Of a DNA stretch of 64,000 nt, positions 1-8,469 are shown one piece after another (the first letter of the stretch is position 1; each line of letters begins with the position of its first letter). The stretch is from Thioclava sp. GXIMD2076. Its GTDB lineage: Bacteria > Pseudomonadota > Alphaproteobacteria > Rhodobacterales > Rhodobacteraceae. Both the position numbers and the translations under genes were made by a program. The stretch is taken from NCBI RefSeq assembly GCF_037949795.1, contig NZ_CP149932.1:2407001-2471000 (forward strand), given 5' to 3'. Below the pieces are notes generated by a model. It did not search any database and was not told the origin of the DNA. It saw only the letters and a list, made by a program, of their open reading frames with translations.

Positions 1-17
1 GAGGAGCAGAGCGAGAC

Positions 18-245
18 ATGAGCCGCCCGCGCAAACATTCCCTGACACTCGGCGGGCACCGCACCTCGGTTACGCTGGAGGACGAGTTCTGGCAGGCCTT
101 CCGCGACATCGCGCGCGAACGCGATCTGGGGATCAATGCGCTGGCCGCGGAAATCGATGTGGCCCGCGGGGTCGAGATGGGGCTGGCCACCGCCATCCGT
201 CTCCATGTGCTGCGCTATTACCGCGCGCAGCTTTTACAGGGCTGA
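18..245 (+). CDS. Ribbon-helix-helix domain protein
   Basis: This 75-residue protein has the look of the alphaproteobacterial RHH_4 family: a basic N-terminus, a short beta segment (SLTLGGHRTSVTL), then two helices around DEFWQAFRDIAR and GINALAAEID. Such proteins are thought to be small dimeric DNA binders or antitoxin-like regulators; the target here is unknown. A purine-rich GAGGAG lies at the very edge of the window, so an upstream gene may precede it in an operon. Its 3' end overlaps the convergent acyltransferase gene by 12 bases. Confidence 0.75.
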   Translation: MSRPRKHSLTLGGHRTSVTLEDEFWQAFRDIARERDLGINALAAEIDVARGVEMGLATAIRLHVLRYYRAQLLQG

Positions 246-1070
246 GAAGCCGTCCCTGACCGCCGCCTCACAGGCCGCGGCCAGCGCCTTGCGGTCGCGA
301 TGCGCGGCCACGGCCAGAGGCGGATGAAAGACCAGCGTGATCCGTCCCCCGCGTCTTGCCTTCAGAAGCTTCTCGAGATGCGGGGCAAAGGCCATATCGC
401 CCCACCATCCGTAAAAGCGCGGATCCTCGCCTGAAGGGGCATGATAGCGCAGGCTGACCGGCTGGACCCACATCCGCGCGCGCAGATCCTCGGTGAAAAA
501 GGCCTGAAACAGGGTCGATTTGAATGGCAGAACCCGACGCGTATCGCTGGAGGTGCCTTCGGGGAAGAACAGAAGCCTGTGGCCTGCGCGGATCCGGGTC
601 TCGAACAGGCGGGCCTGGGCGGCCGCCTCGCGCGGGTCACGACGGATGAAGACCGTCCCCGCGATCCGTGCCAGAAACCCGATCCCCGGCCAGCCGGCCA
701 CCTCGGATTTGGCCACGAAAAACACATTACTCGCGGCATTGAGCGCGAGAATGTCGAACCATGATCCGTGATTGCATACCACCGCCCCCGCATGACGCAT
801 CGGTCGGCCCCGGATCGTGAGGCCGATCCCCAGGATTGCGACGGTCGCCCGCGAGACCAGCCGCGGGATATGCACCGAAAGCGGCCGGTCGGACCGACGC
901 AGAACGGTCTCGATCAGCCGTGTAACGCCCATCGCCCCGAGCCCGCACAGGAACACGAGCACCACACAGACACACCGAGCGCTTAGCCGGAGCCTGTCGC
1001 CCGCACGGGGTGTGGGCGGCGCTGGGGGCGCCTCACCCATCCAAGTGGGCGACGGTACGGGGCGGGTCAT
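234..1070 (-). CDS. olsA: 1-acyl-sn-glycerol-3-phosphate acyltransferase-like, probably OlsA
   Basis: The 278-residue protein carries the PlsC signatures: NHGSWFD (the H-x4-D catalytic motif) and FPEGTSSD (phosphate-binding motif), after an N-terminal membrane segment rich in V, L and F. The family moves a fatty acyl chain from acyl-ACP to a hydroxyl group at the inner membrane. Its ATG overlaps the olsB stop by four bases, which implies translational coupling, so it most likely adds the second acyl chain to lyso-ornithine lipid. A role in ordinary phosphatidic acid synthesis cannot be excluded. Confidence 0.85.
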   Translation of the reverse strand: MTRPVPSPTWMGEAPPAPPTPRAGDRLRLSARCVCVVLVFLCGLGAMGVTRLIETVLRRSDRPLSVHIPRLVSRATVAILGIGLTIRGRPMRHAGAVVCNHGSWFDILALNAASNVFFVAKSEVAGWPGIGFLARIAGTVFIRRDPREAAAQARLFETRIRAGHRLLFFPEGTSSDTRRVLPFKSTLFQAFFTEDLRARMWVQPVSLRYHAPSGEDPRFYGWWGDMAFAPHLEKLLKARRGGRITLVFHPPLAVAAHRDRKALAAACEAAVRDGFSAL

Positions 1071-1834
1071 ACCTCGACCCTGCGGGTATAGAAGCTGCGG
1101 TGTTTCGCACTCATGGCGGTCGTGTCCATCATCACCAGCACATCGGTCGTGTTGAAATCATGATCGATAAAAGCACCCTCGCCCACGAAGCCACCGAGCT
1201 TGAGGTAGGACTTGATCAGATTGGGCATGGCCGCCATCGCCGCGCGCCGGTCGAGCGCCTCGGGCGGCACCAGATCCATCGGCTGGAAGACGCGTGCCCG
1301 CGCCCGCAGCGCGTCTGGGGCGCGGTGATGATGGTGGAGCCACGCAAGAGGCATCTTCAGCGCCTGCAGGTCGGTGCCATGGAAAGAGGCCACCCCGAAC
1401 AGGATCTCGATCCGGTTCGTGAGCACATAGTCTGCCAGCCCGTTCCAGAGCAGGAACATCGCCGCGCCTCCGCGATGATCGGGATGGACGCAGGAGCGCC
1501 CAAGCTCGAGCATCGGGCGGTTCAGGGCCTTGAGCGGCCCGAGATCGTATTCCTCATCGCAATAATAGCGCCCGAAGGCCGCCGCACGATCCGAACGCAG
1601 GAGACGATAGACCCCCACCACATGGCTGAGCGTCTCAGGATCGATGGCGGGATCAACCAATATAAGATGATCGTAAACGGGATCGAAGGCGTCGCATTCG
1701 AGTTGGGCTGCGTGATTAACCATCGCGCCACCCCCGCCCAGTTCGGTCACGAAGACCTGATAGCGCAGCCGTTGCGAGGCCAGAAGATCTTCCTCGCTCG
1801 CCGCAAGACGAACCTCTAAACGACTGGATTCCAT
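1067..1834 (-). CDS. olsB: L-ornithine N-alpha-acyltransferase (OlsB)
   Basis: The 255-residue protein fits the OlsB/hemolysin-like acyltransferase family. It has a SQRLRYQVFVTE start to the fold, an ELGRSCVHPDHRGG acyl-carrier binding region and a conserved FGVASFHGTD stretch. OlsB acylates the alpha-amino group of ornithine with a 3-hydroxyacyl chain, the first step of ornithine lipid synthesis. It is the first gene of a two-gene operon with the downstream PlsC-type gene. The roughly 130-base spacer upstream (1835-1969) should hold its promoter; no clear -35/-10 pair was picked out. Confidence 0.85.
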   Translation of the reverse strand: MESSRLEVRLAASEEDLLASQRLRYQVFVTELGGGGAMVNHAAQLECDAFDPVYDHLILVDPAIDPETLSHVVGVYRLLRSDRAAAFGRYYCDEEYDLGPLKALNRPMLELGRSCVHPDHRGGAAMFLLWNGLADYVLTNRIEILFGVASFHGTDLQALKMPLAWLHHHHRAPDALRARARVFQPMDLVPPEALDRRAAMAAMPNLIKSYLKLGGFVGEGAFIDHDFNTTDVLVMMDTTAMSAKHRSFYTRRVEV

Positions 1835-1969
1835 GGCATTTCAATCCACTTTTGCAAGCATGTCGCACGCTCTTGCCGAGTTTGTGGCAAGAGAGCGCTC
1901 AAAAGGCAAGCAGGTTGGGAGGCGCCGATTGACCCGCGTGGCAAAATCGGCGTTAACCTTTCCTCAACT

Positions 1970-2143
1970 TTAATCTTCAATAACGAGAGTCAACGCGATC
2001 ACCCGACCGTCAACCACCTGTTTACCCGCCTCGCGGAAATTGACGGTGATCTTGTCGCCCACGCGCGATTGCACCTGACCTACACCCCATTCCGGCGCTT
2101 TCGGGTTCCGGACCAACATACCCGGCTCGAGGAATTCGTTCAT
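1970..2143 (-). CDS. DUF3553 small protein
   Basis: A 57-residue protein beginning MNEFLEPGMLVRNP and ending in VIED. The pattern of an LVRNPxxPEWGxGQV opening followed by a KITVNFREAGKQ strand is that of DUF3553 (SH3-like, CarD-like small proteins). Function is not known. Its ATG lies on the opposite strand to the chpT ATG and the two start codons share two bases, so the two genes are transcribed away from each other with overlapping 5' ends. An AGGG about 7 bases upstream may be the ribosome site. Confidence 0.8.
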   Translation of the reverse strand: MNEFLEPGMLVRNPKAPEWGVGQVQSRVGDKITVNFREAGKQVVDGRVIALTLVIED

Positions 2144-2780
2144 GACTGCCCTGTCTTCTCAATTGCTTCCTTCTGACGCCAATACCGAGACTTCCGAGGC
2201 CGATCTGGTGGCCCTTGTCGGTTCGCGTCTGTGTCATGACCTTATCAGCCCTTTGGGCGCAATCAGCAATGGGGTAGAGCTTTTGGCGATGGCAGGTGGC
2301 GCGATGAGCCCCGAGATGCAGTTGATCGCCGAGAGCGTGAACGCGGCCAATGCGCGGGTGAAGTTCTTCCGCGTGGCCTTCGGACAATCGAGCACCGAGC
2401 AGCGCGTCAGCCAGAACGAGATCCGCAACCTTCTGGCCGAGATGTCCGCGACGGGCCGGATGAAATATGAATGGCAGGCTGAAGGCGACCAGCCCCGTCA
2501 TTTCGTGAAGATGGCCTATCTGGCGATGCTCTGCATGGAAACCGCGCTGCCCTTCGGCGGGCGGCTGGTGATTACAGAGATCAATGGCGAATGGCATCTG
2601 GTGGCCGAAACGCGGCGCACCAAACCCGACGAGGCACTGTGGAATGCGCTGAACGGACAGGCGCCCGAAGACCTCCGTCCGGCGCAGGTCCAGTTTCTGC
2701 TGCTACCGCGCGAGGCGGCACTCCACGGACGCCATATCGCATGGGAGATCGGCGAGACCGAAGCCCGTATCGGCTTCTGA
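2142..2780 (+). CDS. chpT: Histidine phosphotransferase ChpT
   Basis: This 212-residue protein has the ChpT/DUF2328 helix with CHDLISPLGAISNG, in which the histidine is the phospho-acceptor. The C-terminal half is a degenerate HATPase-like fold (GGRLVITE, FLLLPREAA). ChpT relays phosphate from the hybrid kinase CckA to CtrA and CpdR; in Rhodobacterales this circuit governs motility and gene-transfer-agent genes. The start at 2142 is backed by CGAGGA eight bases upstream. No other ATG lies before the H-box, although a GTG at Val22 is possible. A terminator follows. Confidence 0.88.
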   Translation: MTALSSQLLPSDANTETSEADLVALVGSRLCHDLISPLGAISNGVELLAMAGGAMSPEMQLIAESVNAANARVKFFRVAFGQSSTEQRVSQNEIRNLLAEMSATGRMKYEWQAEGDQPRHFVKMAYLAMLCMETALPFGGRLVITEINGEWHLVAETRRTKPDEALWNALNGQAPEDLRPAQVQFLLLPREAALHGRHIAWEIGETEARIGF

Positions 2781-2801
2781 TCCATGCGCGAGCAGCAAAC
2801 A

Positions 2802-2834
2802 GAAAACCGGCGCAAGACGCCGGTTTTTTATTTT
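2802..2834 (+). terminator. Rho-independent terminator after chpT
   Basis: AAACCGGCG pairs with CGCCGGTTT around a five-base loop and runs into a long T tract (TTTTTTATTTTTT). It lies 22 bases after the chpT stop. Confidence 0.85.
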
Positions 2835-2857
2835 TTGCAAATGGTTGGAATATGATC

Positions 2858-3091
2858 TTAAAGTAGATGCCCAAGACGGCGATGGATGGTGGGGATGATC
2901 GCATAGACCATCGACAGCACGACAATGGGACAGACCACGGCAGTCACCGTAAAGAGCGGATGCCCGTCCATCAGCGGCAGCACCACATAGAGGAGCGCCG
3001 TGACCAGCGGGTAGATAGCACAAAGGACAAAGAAACTCAGACGCAAATTGCGCGAGAACAGACGGCGGCCGGGGGGGATCTGGGCGGTCAT
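2858..3091 (-). CDS. Small two-helix membrane protein
   Basis: A 77-residue protein with an ATG at 3091 preceded by GGAGA, preferred over the longer reading frame that begins at 3139. It shows a basic N-terminus (PPGRRLFSRNLR), a hydrophobic helix at about residues 17-40 and a second at about 48-66. No family was recognised with certainty; it may be a DUF2798-like small inner membrane protein. It is convergent with chpT and shares no operon with proA. Confidence 0.7.
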   Translation of the reverse strand: MTAQIPPGRRLFSRNLRLSFFVLCAIYPLVTALLYVVLPLMDGHPLFTVTAVVCPIVVLSMVYAIIPTIHRRLGHLL

Positions 3092-3161
3092 GGGAATTCT
3101 CCGGAAGGGCGGTTGGCACGCAGGAAATATAGAAAGCATGCCTATCTTATGTCAAAGACAC

Positions 3162-3195
3162 AAAAAGCCGCAGCACATGCTTTCTGCACTGCGGC
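3162..3195 (-). terminator. Terminator after proA
   Basis: On the minus strand GCCGCAG pairs with CTGCGGC (3189-3195 with 3167-3173) and is followed by TTTTT. It lies about 20 bases downstream of the proA stop. Confidence 0.75.
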
Positions 3196-3213
3196 CTTTA
3201 AATCGGGCGATAC

Positions 3214-4479
3214 TCAGGCGCGGGTCGCGCCATCCCCCGTGACAAGATACTTGAACGAGGTCAGTTGCTCGGCCCCCACGGGGCCGCGCGCATGCATCTT
3301 GCCGGTGGCAATCCCGATCTCGGCACCCATCCCGAATTCCCCGCCATCGGCGAATTGGGTCGAGGCGTTATGCATGAGGATCGCGCTATCGAGCCGCTGG
3401 AAGAAGCGTGCCACAGGCGCCTTGTCCTCGGCCAGGATCGCTTCGGTATGGTTGGAGCCGTAGCGGCGGATATGGGCAATGGCCTCATCCACCCCCTCCA
3501 CGATTTTGGCCGCGCAGATCATATCGAGGAATTCACGCCCGTAATCATCCTCGGCGGCCTCGACCACGCCCTCGGTGCCCAGCAGATCCCCCTGCCCGCG
3601 CACCTCGACGCCCTTGGCCAGAAGATCACGGATCAGCACATCACCATGCCTGTCCCAGAAAGCGCGGTCGATCAGCAGGCATTCCATTGCCCCGCAGATC
3701 CCCGTCCGGCGGGTCTTGGCGTTGATCACGATACGGCGGGCCTTGTCCAGATCGGCGCTGCCATCGACATAGATATGGCAGATCCCTTCCAGATGCGCGA
3801 AGACCGGCACGCGCGCCTCGCGCTGGACGAGCCCTACGAGCCCCTTGCCCCCGCGCGGAACGATCACGTCGATATATTCGACCGCCTGCAGCATCGCGGC
3901 CACGGCATCACGGTCACGGGTGGGCACCAGCTGGATCGCCGCCTCGGGCAGACCTGCGGCTTTCAACCCCTCGACCAGACAGGCATGGATCGCCCGCGAG
4001 GAATGGAAGCTCTCCGAGCCACCACGCAGAATCACCGCATTGCCGGATTTCAGGCAGAGTGCACCGGCATCGGCAGTCACATTGGGACGCGATTCGTAGA
4101 TCACCCCCACCACACCGAGCGGCGTGCGCACACGCTGGATATGCAGCCCCGTGGGGCGGTCCCATTCGGTGATCACCGCGCCCACAGGATCCTCTTGTGC
4201 GGCGATGGTGCGCAGGCCCTTGCAGATCCCCTCGATCCCCGCCTCGTCAAGCTTCAGGCGGTCCATCATGGCAGGCGTGAGCCCCTTTGCCTCGCCATAG
4301 GCCAGATCCTCGGCATTCGCGGCAATGATCTCGGCGCGCTGCGCCCAGACAGCATCGGCGGCCGCTTCGAGCGCACGGGTTTTCTGAGGCGCTGGTGCGA
4401 AGGCCAGCTCTGCTGCTGCCTCGCGGGCAGCGGCACCGAGGGTGTCGATCAGCTGCTTTGCATCCAACGCGTCTTTCAT
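3214..4479 (-). CDS. proA: Gamma-glutamyl phosphate reductase
   Basis: The 421-residue enzyme reduces gamma-glutamyl phosphate to glutamate semialdehyde in proline synthesis. It shows the aldehyde-dehydrogenase fold: an NAD(P) region ([15 protein letters not shown]), the catalytic cysteine near residue 262 in [14 protein letters not shown], and the C-terminal [22 protein letters not shown]. The ATG at 4479 has AAGGAG nine bases upstream and matches family length, so the longer open frame up to 4683 running through a tRNA is not real. The usual partner proB is not adjacent in this window. Confidence 0.97.
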   Translation of the reverse strand: MKDALDAKQLIDTLGAAAREAAAELAFAPAPQKTRALEAAADAVWAQRAEIIAANAEDLAYGEAKGLTPAMMDRLKLDEAGIEGICKGLRTIAAQEDPVGAVITEWDRPTGLHIQRVRTPLGVVGVIYESRPNVTADAGALCLKSGNAVILRGGSESFHSSRAIHACLVEGLKAAGLPEAAIQLVPTRDRDAVAAMLQAVEYIDVIVPRGGKGLVGLVQREARVPVFAHLEGICHIYVDGSADLDKARRIVINAKTRRTGICGAMECLLIDRAFWDRHGDVLIRDLLAKGVEVRGQGDLLGTEGVVEAAEDDYGREFLDMICAAKIVEGVDEAIAHIRRYGSNHTEAILAEDKAPVARFFQRLDSAILMHNASTQFADGGEFGMGAEIGIATGKMHARGPVGAEQLTSFKYLVTGDGATRA

Positions 4480-4549
4480 CCGTCTACTCCTTATGTGACA
4501 GCCCGCATATAGCGACCCTGCCCGACCAAAAGAAGCCCAAAACGACAAA

Positions 4550-4572
4550 AGCACCCCATTGGGGTGCTTTCT
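4550..4572 (-). terminator. Terminator of the tRNA-Asp cluster
   Basis: A palindrome AGCACCCC / GGGGTGCT with a three-base loop, followed on the minus strand by TTTTG. It lies 14 bases past the last tRNA. Confidence 0.75.
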
Positions 4573-4585
4573 GACGAGAAGATGG

Positions 4586-4662
4586 TGGCGCGGTTGACGG
4601 GGCTCGAACCCGCGACCCTCGGCGTGACAGGCCGATACTCTAACCAACTGAGCTACAACCGC
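4586..4662 (-). tRNA. tRNA-Asp(GTC), copy 1
   Basis: A 77-base cloverleaf with an encoded CCA end. The acceptor stem is GCGGTTG/CAACCGC, the anticodon loop TGTCACG gives GTC, and the T-loop is GGTTCGAGCC. It is identical to the two copies upstream on the same strand. The gene is bracketed by a perfect 7-base inverted repeat, 4578-4584 with 4667-4673. Confidence 0.97.
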
Positions 4663-4694
4663 ACAGCATCTTCCAAACTCCAATTCCGAAACAG

Positions 4695-4771
4695 TGGCGC
4701 GGTTGACGGGGCTCGAACCCGCGACCCTCGGCGTGACAGGCCGATACTCTAACCAACTGAGCTACAACCGC
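4695..4771 (-). tRNA. tRNA-Asp(GTC), copy 2
   Basis: Identical in sequence to copy 1, with encoded CCA and anticodon GTC. It is bracketed by a different perfect 7-base inverted repeat (CCGAAAC at 4686-4692 with GTTTCGG at 4778-4784). Confidence 0.97.
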
Positions 4772-4809
4772 GCATATGTTTCGGCTAAGGGCGACTAGGT
4801 GAGGATGAA

Positions 4810-4886
4810 TGGCGCGGTTGACGGGGCTCGAACCCGCGACCCTCGGCGTGACAGGCCGATACTCTAACCAACTGAGCTACAACCGC
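4810..4886 (-). tRNA. tRNA-Asp(GTC), copy 3 (promoter-proximal)
   Basis: Identical to copies 1 and 2, with encoded CCA. It is the first gene of the tandem transcript. It is bracketed by a perfect 9-base inverted repeat (4801-4809 with 4889-4897). Confidence 0.97.
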
Positions 4887-4924
4887 TCTTCATCCTCTCC
4901 GGCATCGCCCGGAGCGTGGGGTGG

Positions 4925-4953
4925 GTAATACGGGCCACTAACGCGCCCGTCAA
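4925..4953 (-). promoter_or_regulatory. Sigma-70 type promoter of the tRNA-Asp cluster
   Basis: On the minus strand TTGACG (4953-4948) and TATTAC (4930-4925) are separated by exactly 17 bases. Transcription would start near 4918, about 32 bases ahead of the first tRNA. The rest of the 254-base gap up to 5140 shows no gene. Confidence 0.7.
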
Positions 4954-5140
4954 GCATGGTTTCGCATTCTTTTCAAAAAAACCCAAAAACCCTGCCGCGT
5001 ATTTTAGGAAACCCTTTAAAACAACGCTTCTTCAATTGGTTGGCATCAGCACAGCGGGGGCAACGGAGCGCCGTTATCAGGGGAATCATATCGCCGGAGG
5101 GGCCGTGATCCCCGTGGCTTGCCGCTCCATCCTAGCGCGT

Positions 5141-6079
5141 TCAGTCGGGAAGCGGGATAAACTCGTCGCGATCCGTCGGCGGGAGCTGGAATCGCCCGTG
5201 CATCCAATCGCCCGCGCGCCAGGATTCCTTGGCCGCTTCGATACGTTCCTGCGAAGAGGCCACGAAATTCCACCAGATATAGCGCGGCCCTTCAAGCGTG
5301 GCCCCACCCAGCACCATCAGACGTGCCCCCTCGGCCCCTGCCTTGACCGAGATCCGGTCACCGGGACGGAAGATCAGCATACGTCCCGCCCCGTAATGCG
5401 CCCCGCCCACATTCACCGAGCCGCGCAGCACATAGACGCCGCGATCCTCGTGATTGTCGGGCAGCGGCAGCGCGGCATGGGGCGCCAGATCGGCATCGGC
5501 GTAAAACAGCTCCGACGGCATGGCGAGCGGCGCTTTCGCCCCCCAGGCATCCCCCAGAACCAGCGTCACTTTTTTACCCTCGGCCTCCAGAACCGGCAGC
5601 GTCCCTGCCCCCGAATGGGCGAATTCCGCCGCATCATCCTCGGCATCTTTGGGCAGCGCGATCCAGGTCTGGATACCAAACATCGTATCGCCCGTCTAGC
5701 GCAGATCCTCGTCGGTGCGCTCGGAATGGGTGATGCCATAACCCGCATTCATCCAGTTCACCTCGCCCGGTTTGATCCATTGATCGGTTCCGAGGGAGTC
5801 ACGGTGATGCAGCCGTCCCTGAAGCAGATAGGTTACCGTGCCGAGGCCGATATGCGGGTGCGGGCGGATATCGACGCCCTTCTGCCCCGACAGGAACTCG
5901 ACAGGCCCGATCTCGTCGAAGAAGATGAACGGCCCCACCATCTGGCGCTTGGCCGAAGGCAGCGCACGGCGCACCTCGAACGACCCCAGATCCCGCGCAC
6001 GCGGCACGATTTCCATATCAACGAGATCAACGGCATCGCCAATCGGGATATCGGCATCGAGAATCGGGTTCCAGCTCAT
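5141..6079 (-). pseudogene. Pirin family protein interrupted by an in-frame amber codon
   Basis: The frame from the ATG at 6079 (GGAG upstream) encodes a pirin. It has the cupin metal residues in [15 protein letters not shown] and the later [10 protein letters not shown]. It stops at a TAG at 5698-5696 directly after the residues DEDLR. The same frame then goes on with TGDTMFGIQTWIALP and the whole C-terminal cupin domain to 5141. Without the TAG the protein would have about 312 residues, normal for pirins. The simplest reading is a recent nonsense mutation; a sequencing error or readthrough are alternatives. The downstream half has its own ATG at 5683. Confidence 0.8.
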
Positions 6080-6189
6080 CTTGGCGCTCCATTTTGGCAA
6101 TTCGGCTTGGGATGAATGTGCCGCGCAAGGGGGGTGATGAAAACAGGCAGGGGCGCGCAGGGTCTGTGCACGCCCTCGCCCGCGCGGGC

Positions 6190-7566
6190 CTATTGCACGC
6201 CTGCCTGCGCGGCCAGATCGCCCATCATCGCATCTGCCCGCGCTGTGAGGTCTCCCAGATCGACGCGGATCAACTTACCGTTCTCCTTATGGATCTCCCC
6301 CGCAATCATCACAAAGGACACATCCTCGGGCTCGGCCGCATGGGTCAGCAGGAAATCGGGCGAGGCGGCAGGGCGTGTGTTGAGCCCCTCGGTAGAGATC
6401 GCGATCAGATCCGCCGGCCCGCCTTCCGTCAGCGTGCCCACGCCTTCGGGCGCCATGATCGAGCGTGCGCCCTGACGGGTCGCCCAGTCGAACACATCCG
6501 CATCGGGCAATGCCTGCTGCTTATGCGCATGACCATCTGCCAGATCGGCGGTCAGGCGCATGACCTCGAACATATTGATCTGCCCCGCCAGCACCGTGTT
6601 ATCGACCGAGACAGCCATCTCGAGCCCCGCATCCTTCATCATCCCCGGATCAGGCACGCCGTATCCCACCTCCAGCTCGGTCCATGGCGAGATGATCAGC
6701 GGGCTACCGCCCTCGGCCAGTTTGCGCAGATCCTCTTCGGGTGCCGAGGTCATATGGACAACATGGATATCCTTCCCCAGCATCTTCTGTTCGGCCAGCG
6801 CAGCCACGTTGTGTTTCTCTGCGGCCTCGGGGGCCCCACCCATATGAAAGGTTACCGGCAACCCGAGATCACGCGCCTTGGTGATTTCCTGCGTCCAGAT
6901 CTCAGGCGTCGAACGGTCCGGCCCGCGCAGCGACACACCGAGCCCGATCAGGCTATCCTCTGGCCAGTCGGACTGCGTCGTCTCCAGATCGGCGAGATCC
7001 ATCAGAGCGCCCTGCCCCAAAGCCTGCGGATAGCCATAGCTGAACCGTCCGCGCACGCCGGAGGCCGCCATCGCCGCGATCTCGGCATCGGCGAATTCGG
7101 GGGCCTTCACGTTATGCGCCCAGTTATTGACATAGGTAATGCCCGAATTGACAGCCAGCGCCATTCCCAGCTCGACCGAGAGCGCCGATGCCTCGGGCGT
7201 CCATGCTCCGGAAAGCGGCTTCATCGTGCCCGCGAACCCGCCCTGATCACTGCGCTCATAGCCGCGCGCGATGGTGTTCCACATATGCCAGTGGCTATCG
7301 ACAAGACCGGGGGTCAGAAGATGGCCGGACAGGTCGATTTCGGTCGCATCGGCTGCCTCTATATCTGCATCGATCCGCGCAATCTTACCGTCTTCAATGA
7401 GGATATCCAACGGCGCCGAGGGGGTCCAGCCACCCTGCATCGTGATCACCTGCGCTCCGCTCAGGAGATAGCGGCGGCCGGATGGATCATCGTCTTGCGC
7501 GAGGGCCGTCAGTGGCAGGCTCAGGGGAAGGGCCGCGCATCCCGCGACGAGAGAAAGACGTGTCAT
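6190..7566 (-). CDS. Exported amidohydrolase family protein
   Basis: The 458-residue protein starts with a Sec signal peptide ending near LTALAQ-DDD. It then has the metal-dependent amidohydrolase barrel: an N-terminal composite strand ([10 protein letters not shown]), the metal-binding VDSHWHMW, further histidines in VTFHMGG and [11 protein letters not shown], and a late GPADLIAI strand. The family hydrolyses C-N bonds in cyclic or N-substituted amides, as in cytosine deaminase/TRZ-ATZ relatives. The substrate is unknown. The signal peptide suggests a periplasmic enzyme. It seems to be transcribed alone. Confidence 0.8.
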   Translation of the reverse strand: MTRLSLVAGCAALPLSLPLTALAQDDDPSGRRYLLSGAQVITMQGGWTPSAPLDILIEDGKIARIDADIEAADATEIDLSGHLLTPGLVDSHWHMWNTIARGYERSDQGGFAGTMKPLSGAWTPEASALSVELGMALAVNSGITYVNNWAHNVKAPEFADAEIAAMAASGVRGRFSYGYPQALGQGALMDLADLETTQSDWPEDSLIGLGVSLRGPDRSTPEIWTQEITKARDLGLPVTFHMGGAPEAAEKHNVAALAEQKMLGKDIHVVHMTSAPEEDLRKLAEGGSPLIISPWTELEVGYGVPDPGMMKDAGLEMAVSVDNTVLAGQINMFEVMRLTADLADGHAHKQQALPDADVFDWATRQGARSIMAPEGVGTLTEGGPADLIAISTEGLNTRPAASPDFLLTHAAEPEDVSFVMIAGEIHKENGKLIRVDLGDLTARADAMMGDLAAQAGVQ

Positions 7567-7649
7567 GGAAATCTCTTTCAGCTAGGAACATCGCATAGAG
7601 CTATGCCCCTAACCGCAACGGTCAGCACCTCTCACGCATCCGTGATGTA

Positions 7650-8321
7650 TTAAACGGTGCGCCGTGCATGAAACAGGACCTGCCCGCGCGGCAATTTGCG
7701 CGGATCTTCCCACAGCGTCCATCCTGCATCGCGGGCCATCTCATGCACGCTTGAGGCGCGCATATCATAGGGCGCACGGGTGTAATGGGTGACCACGCCA
7801 TCGCGCTGCCGGTAATGGGCATCCTCGGCCACCTCATCGGGGCGCAGGAAGACGGTGAACAGGAAGAGTTCGAGATTGGGCAGGCGCTGCAGGTTGCGCA
7901 GGCACAGACCCAGCATCTCATGCGGGAGATGCGGAAAGAGCCCGAAAGCGATGGCATGGGTGATCCGCGGAGGAATTTGTGGAAATTCGAACGCTTTATC
8001 CTCGACCAGTTGCGCAGGATCGAGCCGGGAGCGGTCCGACAGTTCTCGCTCATGCCCCACCAGCATCAGCTCGCGCGAGGCATCGGTGGCCCAGTAATGC
8101 CCCGGTTCGAGATAATTGATAACCTTACAGCCAAGCCGCAACGGCCCCGCCCCGATATCGAGCAGGTGATGATGCGGCAGGATCCCCGCATCCTCGACGA
8201 TCTCCATCTGGCGCTCGCCGGTCTCTTCCCAGCGCCCGCCGACGATATCACGATGCATCCCGCGGCCGATCATCTCGTCATAGAAACCGGGGCGGGTATA
8301 GGGCGCATGCGCGTGGGACAT
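7650..8321 (-). CDS. Class I SAM-dependent methyltransferase
   Basis: The Rossmann fold is shown by HLLDIGAGPLRLG (SAM-binding motif I), followed by GHYWATDAS (motif II acid) and a later beta strand LFLFTVFL. The call assumes the ATG at 8321, giving 223 residues; a GTG at 8381 would add 20 residues but lies inside a large inverted repeat and has no ribosome site. The methyl acceptor is unknown. It lies downstream of the opgC-like gene on the same strand, separated by that inverted repeat. Confidence 0.75.
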   Translation of the reverse strand: MSHAHAPYTRPGFYDEMIGRGMHRDIVGGRWEETGERQMEIVEDAGILPHHHLLDIGAGPLRLGCKVINYLEPGHYWATDASRELMLVGHERELSDRSRLDPAQLVEDKAFEFPQIPPRITHAIAFGLFPHLPHEMLGLCLRNLQRLPNLELFLFTVFLRPDEVAEDAHYRQRDGVVTHYTRAPYDMRASSVHEMARDAGWTLWEDPRKLPRGQVLFHARRTV

Positions 8322-8361
8322 AAAATCGGGTCTCGCATCAGGGGCGCGCGGGCGCGGGTCA

Positions 8362-8425
8362 GGGAAAAGCCCGCTCTGCACCCCGTGCAGGAGAAGGCCC
8401 GCGCTGACCTAATCGGGCTTTTCCC
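8362..8425. repeat. 12-bp perfect inverted repeat with nested hairpin
   Basis: GGGAAAAGCCCG (8362-8373) pairs perfectly with CGGGCTTTTCCC (8414-8425). The 40-base loop contains a smaller hairpin CTGCAC/GTGCAG. It lies between opgC and the methyltransferase gene and could act as a terminator or an mRNA leader structure, although no separate T tract follows. Confidence 0.65.
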
Positions 8426-8469
8426 CTATCGCAAGCATTTTCGCACCTGCAACAGGGGGCCTCCAGCGA

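Noticed and set aside
3265..4512. Long plus-strand frame opposite proA
   Set aside because: It is the antisense shadow of a GC-rich gene with proA-typical codon use on the other strand, and the product resembles no protein.
4480..4683. N-terminal extension of proA through a tRNA-Asp gene
   Set aside because: The extension translates tRNA and terminator sequence; the ATG at 4479 has a strong ribosome site and matches family length.
6094..7653. 519-residue plus-strand frame opposite the amidohydrolase
   Set aside because: Histidine- and arginine-rich composition typical of antisense GC-rich frames; the minus strand has a clear signal peptide and enzyme motifs.
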